Positions 1-7,381 are shown, numbered from the stretch's first letter. The stretch: DNA of 11,145 nt from SFTJ01 sp905210415 (GCA_902476295.1 CABSDC010000073.1:1-11145); one strand, 5' to 3'. Notes: generated by a model not told the origin, from the letters alone. Numbers and translations are program-made.

Positions 1-2537
1 CAAGCGCCACCGCCCCTAAGGTGTGGATCAAGCAGGAATTCGACGCCAACGACCTCGTGGCTTACCCTAACCACCAGATTACTGCCATCAATGCCTATAT
101 CACTGAGAAAGCCATCAATTCGGTGACAGTATTTGTAATCAAGAATGGCGTGATTGACTATTCGCAACCAATAGCCGACGTAAGCGGCATCACAGCCAAT
201 GCTTGGGCAAAATTCACTCTCACCACCCCTTATAAATTTGAGGCTGGCAACACCTATGCATTTGGATGCTACTATACACACACTGCTAAGGCTCACCCTG
301 TGGGTGTAGACAACTCGTCTGCAGTAGAAAACAAGGGCAACACTTTCTCTGTATCTTCGCCTTCAAGCAGCGATTTCAATAAAACTAAGCCATCTTGGAA
401 GACACTGACAAGTGGCAAAATCGCGGGTAACTTTATGCTTACCGCCGATATCGAAGCAGTGGGCGAAGTTTCTCCAGCAGAAGCTACTGCCGCTTACGAC
501 GTCTACCGCAACGGCGAATTGGTGGCTGAAAACACCACTGCCAACTCTTTCAGCGACGTAGTCACCGACCTTGGAATATCGCAATATTCGGTTGTGGCAA
601 AGACTGCTTCGGGCAAAGTTTCAAATCCTAAAAACATCTTTGTGGTTTACTCCAACCCTGCAAGCATAATTCCTCCACAAATCACAGCATCAAACTTCGA
701 TGCCGACACTAAGAAGGTGTCACTTGCTTGGTCAAACGACGTAATTGACCTTAAGCGCTACAACAAACCAACTTATATCATCGGTTTCAACGAGGATATG
801 CCTTTACTCTATGGCACAAAATTCACCAAAGAAGAAATGAAGCCATACGTTGGATACAAGTTCAGCAAAATCACATTCGGCATCGGCGACGAAATTGGCG
901 AATTCAAGGTAGAAATATATGCCGACAAGCAAGCTATTTTCTCATACACCATTCCACAAGGCGGTGTTACTCCAATGAACTTGTACACACTTTCGCTGGA
1001 TGAAGATATCACCATCCCTGCCGACAAGGACATCTATATTGTTTACAATGCCACCCTGCCTTCTGGCAAGAGTCCTATAATCCTCGACGGCGGACCGGCT
1101 GTGGCAAACGGTGCAATGATTAGCTACAACAATGGTTTCACTTGGCTGAAACTCGGCACAATCTCGCAAGACTACAACGACTACAACATCGTGATTGGCG
1201 CAACCATCATACCAAACAATGCGAAAGCCCCACGAGCAACAGCTACTGCAACGAAGTCTGTTAAGCTAAATAGCAACGGTGAAATCACTCCGCTTCAGCC
1301 TCTCGGCATCGAAAGCGACATCAGAGAAATGGCTCCTGCTACTGCAGAACCCGACACTAAGCCAACCGTGGTGGGTCAACGCATCTATCGCAACAGCGAA
1401 TTGATAGAAGAAAGCACAACCGGAACATTTACTGAAACGCTCGCCGACTACGGCACTTACACCTACGCCGTGAGCAACGTGTATTCAAACGGTTGGGAAT
1501 CTGACACCACCGACCCATTCTCGGTCAACTATGGTGCACCTCAAGTTCCTGAAGCGCCATACGCACTCACTGGCACCGCCAGCGGCAACGACCTGGTTCT
1601 CACTTGGGAAGACACTCAAGCTGAGGCCTCACTGCTCAAAAAGCACAATGGCACCGTCAGCATCACCATCGGTATGACATCGACAAATCCTGTGGGCTAC
1701 CATGCTGCCAAGTTCACTGCCAAGGAATTGAAAGACGCCAATAAAGTAGGTGAAAATATCACATACGTGAGATTCCACCTCTCTTCTACCGACATTAAGA
1801 CTTCTTCAGTATTCGTTATGCACAACGGTAGCATCATTTATGAGCAACCAGTTGCCGTTACAAGCCTCAACTTAGGATGGAACAACATCAGATTGGATCA
1901 ACCAGTCGCCATTCCAGAAGGCACTGACGTGGCATTTGGTTACCACATCACTTACGACAAGGGTATTAAGCCTTGCACTCTCGATAGCGGCCCCGCAATT
2001 TCGGGTTACGGAGATTTGATTTCGGCGTCAGCTTCTGATGGATATTGGTATTCTCTTCTCAAAAAGTACAAATTCAACAACAACTTTATGGTTGAAGCCA
2101 TTTGCCAGAAAGAAAGCGTGTCAGTGACACCTACCGAATCAGCCAATCTCGACCTCGCGTCAGAAAGCTACTATAATGTTTACTGCAACGGTGCGCTCAA
2201 GCAATCGAATATTGCCGAAAAGACCTACACTGTGAAAGATGCAGAGACAGGCTCTTACACCGTCACTTATGTTGACAAAGGCGTGGAATCATCAGAATCA
2301 AACTCTGTCCTTTACCAGTCATCCGGCCTCAATGATGTGAATGCCGACAACGCCATCCTATACGACGCAGCATCACAAACTGTGACCCTGAACAAGGCTA
2401 CCGACGTGACAGTCTACTCTGCAGCCGGCATAGCAATGATTACCGCCAAAGAAGCCACTTCTGTTAGCCTCAAGAGTCTTGACGCTGGCGTATATATCGT
2501 GAAGGCTGGCAACAAGACTTTGAAAGTCATCAAATAA
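1..2537 (+). CDS. Secreted multidomain protein with FN3-like repeats and T9SS C-terminal sorting domain (5' truncated)
   Basis: The frame is open to the left edge (first full codon at base 3), so the start and signal peptide lie outside; about 844 residues are visible. The first in-frame GTG, at 21, is probably internal; residues here are counted from it. Three repeat units can be read, each a roughly 150-residue beta-sandwich followed by a short FN3-like domain. The sandwiches share a late motif: LDGGPA at about 355, LDSGPA at about 654 and a diverged VDNSSA at about 96. The FN3-like parts start with YRNGE (162), YRNSE (456) and YCNGA (721). The last 70 residues, with DVTVYSAAGIAMITA and ending LDAGVYIVKAGNKTLKVIK, look like a type-A Por-secretion/T9SS sorting domain. 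By family knowledge such proteins cross the outer membrane by T9SS and are surface-attached or released. No catalytic domain is visible; an enzyme or protease could lie upstream, or this may be an adhesin. The substrate is unknown. Confidence 0.85.
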   Translation, partial: SATAPKVWIKQEFDANDLVAYPNHQITAINAYITEKAINSVTVFVIKNGVIDYSQPIADVSGITANAWAKFTLTTPYKFEAGNTYAFGCYYTHTAKAHPVGVDNSSAVENKGNTFSVSSPSSSDFNKTKPSWKTLTSGKIAGNFMLTADIEAVGEVSPAEATAAYDVYRNGELVAENTTANSFSDVVTDLGISQYSVVAKTASGKVSNPKNIFVVYSNPASIIPPQITASNFDADTKKVSLAWSNDVIDLKRYNKPTYIIGFNEDMPLLYGTKFTKEEMKPYVGYKFSKITFGIGDEIGEFKVEIYADKQAIFSYTIPQGGVTPMNLYTLSLDEDITIPADKDIYIVYNATLPSGKSPIILDGGPAVANGAMISYNNGFTWLKLGTISQDYNDYNIVIGATIIPNNAKAPRATATATKSVKLNSNGEITPLQPLGIESDIREMAPATAEPDTKPTVVGQRIYRNSELIEESTTGTFTETLADYGTYTYAVSNVYSNGWESDTTDPFSVNYGAPQVPEAPYALTGTASGNDLVLTWEDTQAEASLLKKHNGTVSITIGMTSTNPVGYHAAKFTAKELKDANKVGENITYVRFHLSSTDIKTSSVFVMHNGSIIYEQPVAVTSLNLGWNNIRLDQPVAIPEGTDVAFGYHITYDKGIKPCTLDSGPAISGYGDLISASASDGYWYSLLKKYKFNNNFMVEAICQKESVSVTPTESANLDLASESYYNVYCNGALKQSNIAEKTYTVKDAETGSYTVTYVDKGVESSESNSVLYQSSGLNDVNADNAILYDAASQTVTLNKATDVTVYSAAGIAMITAKEATSVSLKSLDAGVYIVKAGNKTLKVIK

Positions 2538-2578
2538 TTCTCATTAACGGCCCAATAACCGATTTTGGTTTAAAACAG

Positions 2579-2608
2579 GGGTTGCGTCACCATGGCGCAA
2601 CCCTTTTC
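2579..2608 (+). terminator. Rho-independent terminator after the secreted-protein gene
   Basis: An 8-bp perfect stem pairs GGGTTGCG (2579-2586) with CGCAACCC (2596-2603) around a 9-base loop. It is followed by TTTTCTTTT and lies 42 bases after the stop codon, which places it as the end of the transcript from the large upstream gene. Confidence 0.85.
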
Positions 2609-2777
2609 TTTTAGCCCGATTCGCGCATTAGGATAATGACCGATTTAGGCTTCTCCTAACCATCCGCGCCACACTTCGCATAGAAATATCGCCTCGCAAT
2701 GATTATTATTACTCTCTGTGACTGTGGCATTTGCACATATCAAGCCCAATTTTAATAACAAAAATTCTCAGCAGGTA

Positions 2778-2808
2778 TTGCATATTAAAAAAATAAGCGC
2801 TAACTTTG
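2778..2808 (+). promoter_or_regulatory. Bacteroidota-type promoter for the tRNA gene
   Basis: TAACTTTG at 2801-2808 matches the Bacteroidota -7 consensus TAnnTTTG exactly. TTG at 2778-2780 lies 20 bases upstream as the -33 element. Transcription would start near 2815, giving a leader of about 20 bases before the tRNA. The rest of 2609-2777 holds nothing I can recognise. Confidence 0.7.
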
Positions 2809-2837
2809 CACTCGCAAATCCGAAAGGACTGCAGGAT

Positions 2838-2911
2838 GGCGGGATAGCTCAGTTGGTTAGAGCGTCGGATTCATAACCCGGAGGTCTCGAGTTCAATTCT
2901 CGATCCCGCTA
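2838..2911 (+). tRNA. tRNA with CAT anticodon, probably elongator tRNA-Met
   Basis: A full 74-base cloverleaf can be folded. The acceptor is GGCGGGA with TCCCGCT (G1-U72 wobble, six Watson-Crick pairs), discriminator A at 2911. The D stem is GCTC/GAGC, the anticodon loop TTCATAA carries CAT at 2872-2874, and the T stem is TCGAG/CTCGA. CCA is not encoded. The first pair is not the C1/A72 mismatch of bacterial initiators, and the three G-C pairs of initiator anticodon stems are absent, so this is not tRNA-fMet. Elongator Met is most likely; tRNA-Ile2, whose CAT becomes lysidine-modified, cannot be excluded by eye. The anticodon stem closes with a non-canonical A31/C39 pair (2869 and 2877). The gene stands alone between its own promoter and terminator. 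Confidence 0.93.
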
Positions 2912-2915
2912 CTTC

Positions 2916-2955
2916 AAAGAGAGAAATCAGCGATGGTTTCTCTCTTTTGCTTTTT
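2916..2955 (+). terminator. Rho-independent terminator after the tRNA
   Basis: An 11-bp perfect stem pairs AAAGAGAGAAA (2916-2926) with TTTCTCTCTTT (2937-2947) around a 10-base loop, followed by a T-rich run (TGCTTTTT). It begins four bases after the tRNA discriminator, so the tRNA appears to be a single-gene transcript. Confidence 0.82.
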
Positions 2956-3063
2956 ATACCTTGCCAAAACACTTTTTCAAAAAAAACATCATTTTTCTTG
3001 TCACACTTCATCAAATGGTCCGTTTAACATTACAGAAACAAGAAAAAACAGAAATCAACTACA

Positions 3064-3576
3064 ATGGACGAACAGCAAATAACATCGGTATGGCTATCGC
3101 TTCAACAGCGACTTCGCCGCTACGCACAATCAGTGCTTGGCAACAACGATGACGCCGACGACACATTGCAAGACAGTTTCTGTAAGCTATGGGCCAATCG
3201 CGACAAAATCAACGACACCACACACATGCAAGCCCTGGCGGTAACAATGGTGAAACACGCATCAATTGATGCCCACCGACAAAGCCAAGCACGCAATGTG
3301 GTGGCCCTAAGCGAAACCAACTCCGACGGTGCTTACTCACACGTCTACGAAGACCTCAACGCAAAAGAGACTTTCGAAGAAATAGAACATGCCGTAATGC
3401 ACAATCTTAGCGAGCGAGAGCGTGCCGTGTTTACAATGAAGGAATACGACGGACTTTCTACCGAAGAAATTGCCACCCGACTCGGCATATCGCAAGATGC
3501 TGTGCGCAAGGCGCTGTCGCGTTCACGACAAACTATCAGAGAACAATACATCAAGATTAATAAATACCGACTATGA
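3064..3576 (+). CDS. ECF-family RNA polymerase sigma factor
   Basis: 170 residues, normal for an ECF sigma factor, which has only regions sigma-2 and sigma-4. Sigma-2 spans about 10-76 and includes LRRYAQSVLGNNDDADDTLQDSFCKLW, with the acidic DDADD..QDSF core-binding helix at 29-39. Sigma-4 spans about 104-163: LSERERAVFTMKEYDGLS, then the helix-turn-helix STEEIATRLGISQDAVRKALSRSR. It would direct RNA polymerase to its own promoter class. The ATG at 3064 follows an A-rich leader typical of the phylum. The stop overlaps the next start by four bases (ATGA, 3573-3576), so the downstream one-TM protein is its likely anti-sigma partner. I found no good TAnnTTTG element in 2956-3063, which fits an alternative, possibly autoregulated, promoter but does not prove it. 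Lineage resembles Bacteroidetes ECF groups linked to membrane anti-sigmas, but no FecR domain or SusC/D pair is adjacent. Confidence 0.93.
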   Translation: MDEQQITSVWLSLQQRLRRYAQSVLGNNDDADDTLQDSFCKLWANRDKINDTTHMQALAVTMVKHASIDAHRQSQARNVVALSETNSDGAYSHVYEDLNAKETFEEIEHAVMHNLSERERAVFTMKEYDGLSTEEIATRLGISQDAVRKALSRSRQTIREQYIKINKYRL

Positions 3577-4016
3577 ATCATAACAGCAACATATCCACCG
3601 AGAGCCTGTTGGCTATGGCCGAACGATACTTCAACGCCACGCTTAACGAAAGCGAAGAGCTCTTGTTGAAGCAGGGCCTAACCAACAACGACGATCCGCG
3701 GCTTAACGAAATAAAAGCGGTAATGGGATTTTGCGCTTATGGCAAAAAGCACCGCTCTGTCAAGCGAATCCATCGACACGGCGCACTTTGGCAGTGTGCG
3801 GCTGGCGCTTGCATCGCAGCACTAATTGCCACAGCATCGCTGTCAATCTTCCACGAAAGCCAATCTTCGGCAATAGCCTACATAGCCGGAGAAAAAATCA
3901 CCGACGGCGACGAAGTGATGCAACAAATGCTCTCTACTATGCACAGCGTGGACATTAACCACAACGACGCCGCCGTAGAAAACGAACTTCATGAGATATT
4001 CAACACCATAAACTAA
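3573..4016 (+). CDS. Small single-TM protein, probable anti-sigma factor
   Basis: 147 residues. The N-terminal ~60 are cytoplasm-type and helical, with AERYFNATLNESEELLLKQGL resembling the short ESEE/LL segment common at the start of Bacteroidetes anti-sigma proteins. Basic residues (GKKHRSVKRIHRHG, 57-70) precede a single transmembrane helix at about 70-93 (ALWQCAAGACIAALIATASL). The remaining ~50 residues, including YIAGEKITDGDEVMQQML, would be periplasmic. The positive-inside pattern supports N-in, C-out topology. The start codon overlaps the sigma-factor stop by 4 bp, indicating translational coupling. Function is inferred from position and topology: it probably holds the ECF sigma factor at the inner membrane and senses an envelope signal. 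There is no zinc-binding HxxxCxxC motif and no FecR domain, so the contact would differ from those classes. No clear database family is recognised by eye. Confidence 0.68.
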   Translation: MNHNSNISTESLLAMAERYFNATLNESEELLLKQGLTNNDDPRLNEIKAVMGFCAYGKKHRSVKRIHRHGALWQCAAGACIAALIATASLSIFHESQSSAIAYIAGEKITDGDEVMQQMLSTMHSVDINHNDAAVENELHEIFNTIN

Positions 4017-4022
4017 TCAACG

Positions 4023-4460
4023 ATGAAACGATTAATTTTTATAATACTCTGCACAATTAGCGTTTTGATTGCTTCGGCTCAAGACCTACATGTCAACGAT
4101 TGTTTCAGCGACAATATCCTTGACAACAAATGCGTCACCGCAGTGAAGGTGAAAGGCGAACGATTGGATGCCTACAAACTATCTACGTTTCGCAGCATCA
4201 CCATCACCGACAATCAGCATCTTGCCACATGGGTGCGCAAGTGCGTGGCTCACGATGCCTCATTGGCAAACGACCGCGAAGAAGGCGTGAAAAATGGCGT
4301 GCTTCAATACGGATTCTACGTCTTCCGCAAGTCAGGCAAGAAATATCGCTACATATTCTACCGCAACAACAATCCCGGCAAATCGTCAATCTCCGACGTG
4401 ACGCTTGTGTATATGGAGGGCAAAGCCACCCTGTCAGAACTCAAGCAAATGTTTAAATAA
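4023..4460 (+). CDS. Small exported protein, DUF6108-like
   Basis: 145 residues. Residues 1-20 form a clear signal peptide (MKRL, a hydrophobic core IFIILCTISVLIA, then SAQ), with likely type-I cleavage after Ala19. No lipobox Cys is seen, so the mature protein of about 125 residues is predicted to be periplasmic. Recognisable blocks are AVKVKGERLDAYKLSTFRSITI, then NGVLQYGFYVFRKSGKKYRYIFYRNN, and the C-terminal TLVYMEGKATLSELKQMFK. From memory these resemble the Bacteroidales family DUF6108; I could not verify this. It begins six bases after the probable anti-sigma gene and is surely co-transcribed. A role as a periplasmic sensor, ligand or target of the sigma/anti-sigma pair is plausible but purely contextual; no enzymatic motif is visible. 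There are two cysteines in the mature part near the N terminus (DCF, DNKC) and one in RKCVAHD. Confidence 0.8.
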   Translation: MKRLIFIILCTISVLIASAQDLHVNDCFSDNILDNKCVTAVKVKGERLDAYKLSTFRSITITDNQHLATWVRKCVAHDASLANDREEGVKNGVLQYGFYVFRKSGKKYRYIFYRNNNPGKSSISDVTLVYMEGKATLSELKQMFK

Positions 4461-4501
4461 CAATTTCAATCAGTATATAAACAACAATAAAACATACTCT
4501 T

Positions 4502-5407
4502 ATGAACAAACATTTCATCTTGCTCATCTCAGCCCTTTGCCTTACAGCAAACGTATGGGCCAACGAAGCTGCCAACACCGACAGCATAAGCATTGCAAAT
4601 GCTAAAAACGTGATTATCGTAGAGAAAGACGGCAAAATCAGCCTTGAAGTGAAGGGCTTGGAGGGAAATCCCGAATATACCTATAGTCGCACTATGAGCA
4701 AAGGCGGAGAAACCATCGTGAAGGAGGAAAACAAAAACATCGGTTTTCGCATTCCTTTTGTTGACCGCGACAACAACAGCGACGACATCGTGAAGACTCG
4801 CCGCAGCCGCTTCAGCTTCGGTGTCAACCTTGGCGGTCTTGGTTGGGTTGCCACATCTGGCGCGACTGCCGACCTAAAGACACAAATGAACCACTCGCTC
4901 GAACTCAACCTCGATCACATGATCAATGTGAAATATTACCCACAAGGTTCAAATCGCACTCACTATATGCTCGGGTTCGGTATGCAATGGCGACACATCA
5001 CACTCGACAATATGCGATGGATGCGCAGCGACGACACTCGCCACATCACATACGGCGCATGGGACGACAAATACTACGATCGCAATTCGCGTCTCAACAC
5101 ATATAGCCTCACCGTGCCATTGATGATTATCCAGCCTTTAGGCAAGCACTTCGAGATTTATGCCGGTGCCAAAGCCTGCTTCAATGTTGGCGCTAACGCT
5201 CACAGCAAATACTCCTACGACGATATCAAATATACCGACTCATTTAAGCACCTCAACCAACGTGTGGTGACTGCCGAAATTTGCGGCGCCATCATGTGGG
5301 AAGAAGCAATTGGCCTTTACTTCAACTATGCACCATGCAAAATGTTTAAAACGAATATGGGCCCTGAAATGAAGACTTTCACTATCGGTATCGCAATCGG
5401 ATATTAA
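4502..5407 (+). CDS. Exported protein, predicted outer-membrane beta-barrel
   Basis: 301 residues. Residues 1-20 are a signal peptide with type-I site ANVWA|N. Residues ~21-97 are a polar periplasmic or plug-like segment (IIVEKDGKISLEVKGLEG). From about residue 99 (RRSRFSFGVNLGGLGWV) the sequence shows alternating polar/aromatic strands typical of small Bacteroidetes outer-membrane barrels: SLELNLDHMINVKYYP, THYMLGFGMQWRHI, TYSLTVPLMIIQPLG, FEIYAGAKACFNVGA, IGLYFNYAP and the terminal FTIGIAIGY with a C-terminal aromatic residue. The family resembles the outer-membrane beta-barrel/PorT-like superfamily; the ligand is unknown. It is the last gene of the sigma-factor operon, 41 bases after the exported small protein, and is followed by a convergent hairpin. 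It may be the outer-membrane end of an envelope signalling circuit, or simply a regulon member. Start ATG at 4502 is fixed by the signal peptide. Confidence 0.8.
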   Translation: MNKHFILLISALCLTANVWANEAANTDSISIANAKNVIIVEKDGKISLEVKGLEGNPEYTYSRTMSKGGETIVKEENKNIGFRIPFVDRDNNSDDIVKTRRSRFSFGVNLGGLGWVATSGATADLKTQMNHSLELNLDHMINVKYYPQGSNRTHYMLGFGMQWRHITLDNMRWMRSDDTRHITYGAWDDKYYDRNSRLNTYSLTVPLMIIQPLGKHFEIYAGAKACFNVGANAHSKYSYDDIKYTDSFKHLNQRVVTAEICGAIMWEEAIGLYFNYAPCKMFKTNMGPEMKTFTIGIAIGY

Positions 5408-5448
5408 CACACAATCTGCATACCCCAGTTTTATTTGACTAAATGCAA

Positions 5449-5490
5449 CAAACCCAACTCGGCTTTGCTATCGCATCCAGGCTGGGTTTG
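5449..5490. terminator. Hairpin between convergent genes, possible bidirectional terminator
   Basis: CAAACCCA (5449-5456) is inverted as TGGGTTTG (5483-5490), forming an 8-bp stem with a long 26-base loop. It sits in the 91-bp gap between the convergent barrel and nucleoside-kinase genes. There is no proper T tract on the plus side and only a modest T-rich run (TTGCATTT) on the minus side, so the terminator role rests mainly on position. Confidence 0.45.
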
Positions 5491-5498
5491 CTTAATGG

Positions 5499-7205
5499 TT
5501 AATACTTGAAACTTGAGCCTCCGACAAACTCACGCATAATCGACGTTGGCGGAATTTCCTTGTCAGGCACTGGCACAAAATAGTGTATAAACTTCATCAA
5601 CCTATGTGCCTCGGCATACTCTGGACAATTCTTTGGGACACTCGCCAAAATAGGTTCGGCGTGCAATCTGAGCACAGCAAACTCAATATTGAGCGCCGAG
5701 TTAAACATAGCATCGGCAGTTTCTTGATACGGATATATCCATTGCTCCTCTGCCTCGCACACTGCCGGCCATTGGCGAATGGTTTCCTGAGCCGTGAATG
5801 CGCCCTTGTTGTAGTCTCGTATGATGCGGCGCAACAATCGGTTGTCGCGCGTTGGTATCCAATTGTGGTCGTCGAGCGAAATACTTGTTAGCGTAGAGAT
5901 ATACACCTTATACTTGTTATCATCAGGCACACGCGATGTGAGTAACGGGTTGAGCGCATGTATACCCTCAATGAGCAACACCCTGCCCTCACCAAGCTGC
6001 AATCGTTTGCCATTATACTCGCGCTTACCTGTGGTGAAATTATACTCCGGAATTTCCACCTTCTTGCCTGCGAGCAACTCTATCAAGTCACGCTCCATTG
6101 CCTCGCAATCCACGGCCCTGATATTATCGAAGTCATAGCTGCCATCAGGCAATTTTGGCGTATCCTCACGGTTTACGAAATAATCATCAGTAGAGAACGA
6201 GAGCGGACGCAAGCCACAAGCCTTGAGTTGCACCGACAGACGCTTGCAGAAAGTGCTTTTACCCGAACTCGACGGACCTGTGATCAAAACCATTCTCACA
6301 GGTTTTACCTCATCGTAATATCTATTGTAGATATCTTCGGCAATCTGCACAATCTTCTTTTCCTGCAAAGCCTCGCTCACTTGTATCAATTCGCTGGCAA
6401 GTCCCTTTTGGCAGGCGCGATTCACAGCGCCAACGTTTGGCAGACCCATAATTACATTCCAACGCACATTCTCGGCAAACACACCAAATGTCTTTGGCAT
6501 AGGCACTACATTCAGCACCGCGTTAGGGTTCTTGCGATCGGGGATGCGTAGCAGCATACCATTGTAATACTTTTCAAGACCAAACACCTTGAGATAGCCG
6601 GTTGATGGCACAAGCGGACCATAATAATAGTCAACCGTATCGCCAAGCATATAATAGTCGCAATATGACTGTCCGCTGGTTTCCAACAGGCGCACCTTGT
6701 CGCCCATGCCTTGCTTGCGGAAAATCTCTATCGCGTCTTCGGTGACCGCTTCTCTGCGACTGAATGGCATATCGGCATCGATTATCTCACGCATGCGCTT
6801 TGCTATCAGCTCCACATCAGGGCGTTCGGCAATCTGTCCATCTGCCTTGCGAAAATTACAGAAGTAGCCAAGCGATATAGGGTGTTCCATATACAAGCGA
6901 CTGCCAGGGAAAACCTCTTGACTTGCTTTGTAGAGCACAAAACACAACGACCTGACATAAGCACGCATACCGCCCGATGTTCGCACATCGAGAAACTCCA
7001 CATCGCGGCTTTGATATACCCTAAATTTCAATCCCTGCGACGAGTTGTTGACTCTAGCCGACACTGGAGGATACTCAAAGTCGAGGTCTGGGAAACCATT
7101 AAACACGTCCAGAAGAGTGCTACCCTCTGGAAAACTTTTCGTCAGATTGTTGTTCTTGCATCGAATTTCTATCATAAAACGAGTTATAAGGTCTGAATCT
7201 GACAT
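5499..7205 (-). CDS. Nucleoside (uridine-type) kinase with ThrRS-like TGS and editing-like N-terminal domains
   Basis: 568 residues from the ATG at 7205. The internal Met11 (7175), giving MIEIRCKNNN, matches where I recall family members beginning, and is at least as likely a start (558 residues). Domains: TGS about 11-72 (LTKSFPEGSTLLDVF); a module like the ThrRS N2 editing domain about 80-225 (GYFCNF, then RMREIIDADMPFSRREAVTEDAIEIF, then GPLVPSTGYL); a uridine-kinase/PRK P-loop domain from about 300. The kinase part shows Walker A GPSSSGKST (310-318), FSTDDYF (337-343), EGIHALNP (413-420) and an arginine-rich lid (RDNRLLRRIIRDYNKG, 453-468). It would transfer phosphate from ATP to a nucleoside or similar small alcohol in the cytoplasm; uridine/cytidine is the default guess, not proven. 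The same two-part architecture is widespread in Bacteroidota and Firmicutes. The gene is monocistronic, convergent with the sigma operon and divergent from the coiled-coil gene. Confidence 0.9.
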   Translation of the reverse strand: MSDSDLITRFMIEIRCKNNNLTKSFPEGSTLLDVFNGFPDLDFEYPPVSARVNNSSQGLKFRVYQSRDVEFLDVRTSGGMRAYVRSLCFVLYKASQEVFPGSRLYMEHPISLGYFCNFRKADGQIAERPDVELIAKRMREIIDADMPFSRREAVTEDAIEIFRKQGMGDKVRLLETSGQSYCDYYMLGDTVDYYYGPLVPSTGYLKVFGLEKYYNGMLLRIPDRKNPNAVLNVVPMPKTFGVFAENVRWNVIMGLPNVGAVNRACQKGLASELIQVSEALQEKKIVQIAEDIYNRYYDEVKPVRMVLITGPSSSGKSTFCKRLSVQLKACGLRPLSFSTDDYFVNREDTPKLPDGSYDFDNIRAVDCEAMERDLIELLAGKKVEIPEYNFTTGKREYNGKRLQLGEGRVLLIEGIHALNPLLTSRVPDDNKYKVYISTLTSISLDDHNWIPTRDNRLLRRIIRDYNKGAFTAQETIRQWPAVCEAEEQWIYPYQETADAMFNSALNIEFAVLRLHAEPILASVPKNCPEYAEAHRLMKFIHYFVPVPDKEIPPTSIMREFVGGSSFKY

Positions 7206-7258
7206 CGCTTACGCCCGTTCAACTGCAACAAAATGCATAAAAGCGCACCGATATCACG

Positions 7259-7289
7259 CAAAGATTAAATTTTTATTAATTAGTGCAAA
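7259..7289 (-). promoter_or_regulatory. Promoter for the nucleoside-kinase gene
   Basis: Read on the minus strand, TTTG at 7289-7286 is the -33 element. After exactly 19 bases comes AATCTTTG (7266-7259), one mismatch from TAnnTTTG. Transcription would start near 7252, giving leaders of about 47 bases to the 7205 ATG or 77 bases to the 7175 ATG. Confidence is moderate because the region is very A/T-rich. Confidence 0.55.
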
Positions 7290-7381
7290 TATAATATATT
7301 TTTGCCTTTCTTCTATCAACTCCACGAAAAAGAACCCTCCAAATTCCACTCCACAGCCATTTCTCCCACACACGCCCCACA

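Noticed and set aside
2838..2911. Initiator tRNA-fMet
   Set aside because: The acceptor starts with a G-U pair rather than an unpaired C1/A72, and the anticodon stem lacks three consecutive G-C pairs next to the loop.
2911..3063. Integration site (attB) use at the tRNA 3' end
   Set aside because: No integrase, no repeated tRNA 3' segment downstream and no foreign-looking DNA follow; the flank is a plain terminator and a core operon.
2961..3152. 63-codon frame upstream of and overlapping the sigma-factor start
   Set aside because: Starts right after the tRNA terminator, is Lys/Phe-rich from A/T-rich DNA and overlaps the true sigma gene in another frame. A leader peptide cannot be wholly excluded but nothing supports it.
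5958..6551. 197-codon open frame on the plus strand inside the kinase gene
   Set aside because: It is antisense to a well-supported kinase gene, has no promoter or family features, and its protein is low in recognisable motifs; it is a frame shadow.
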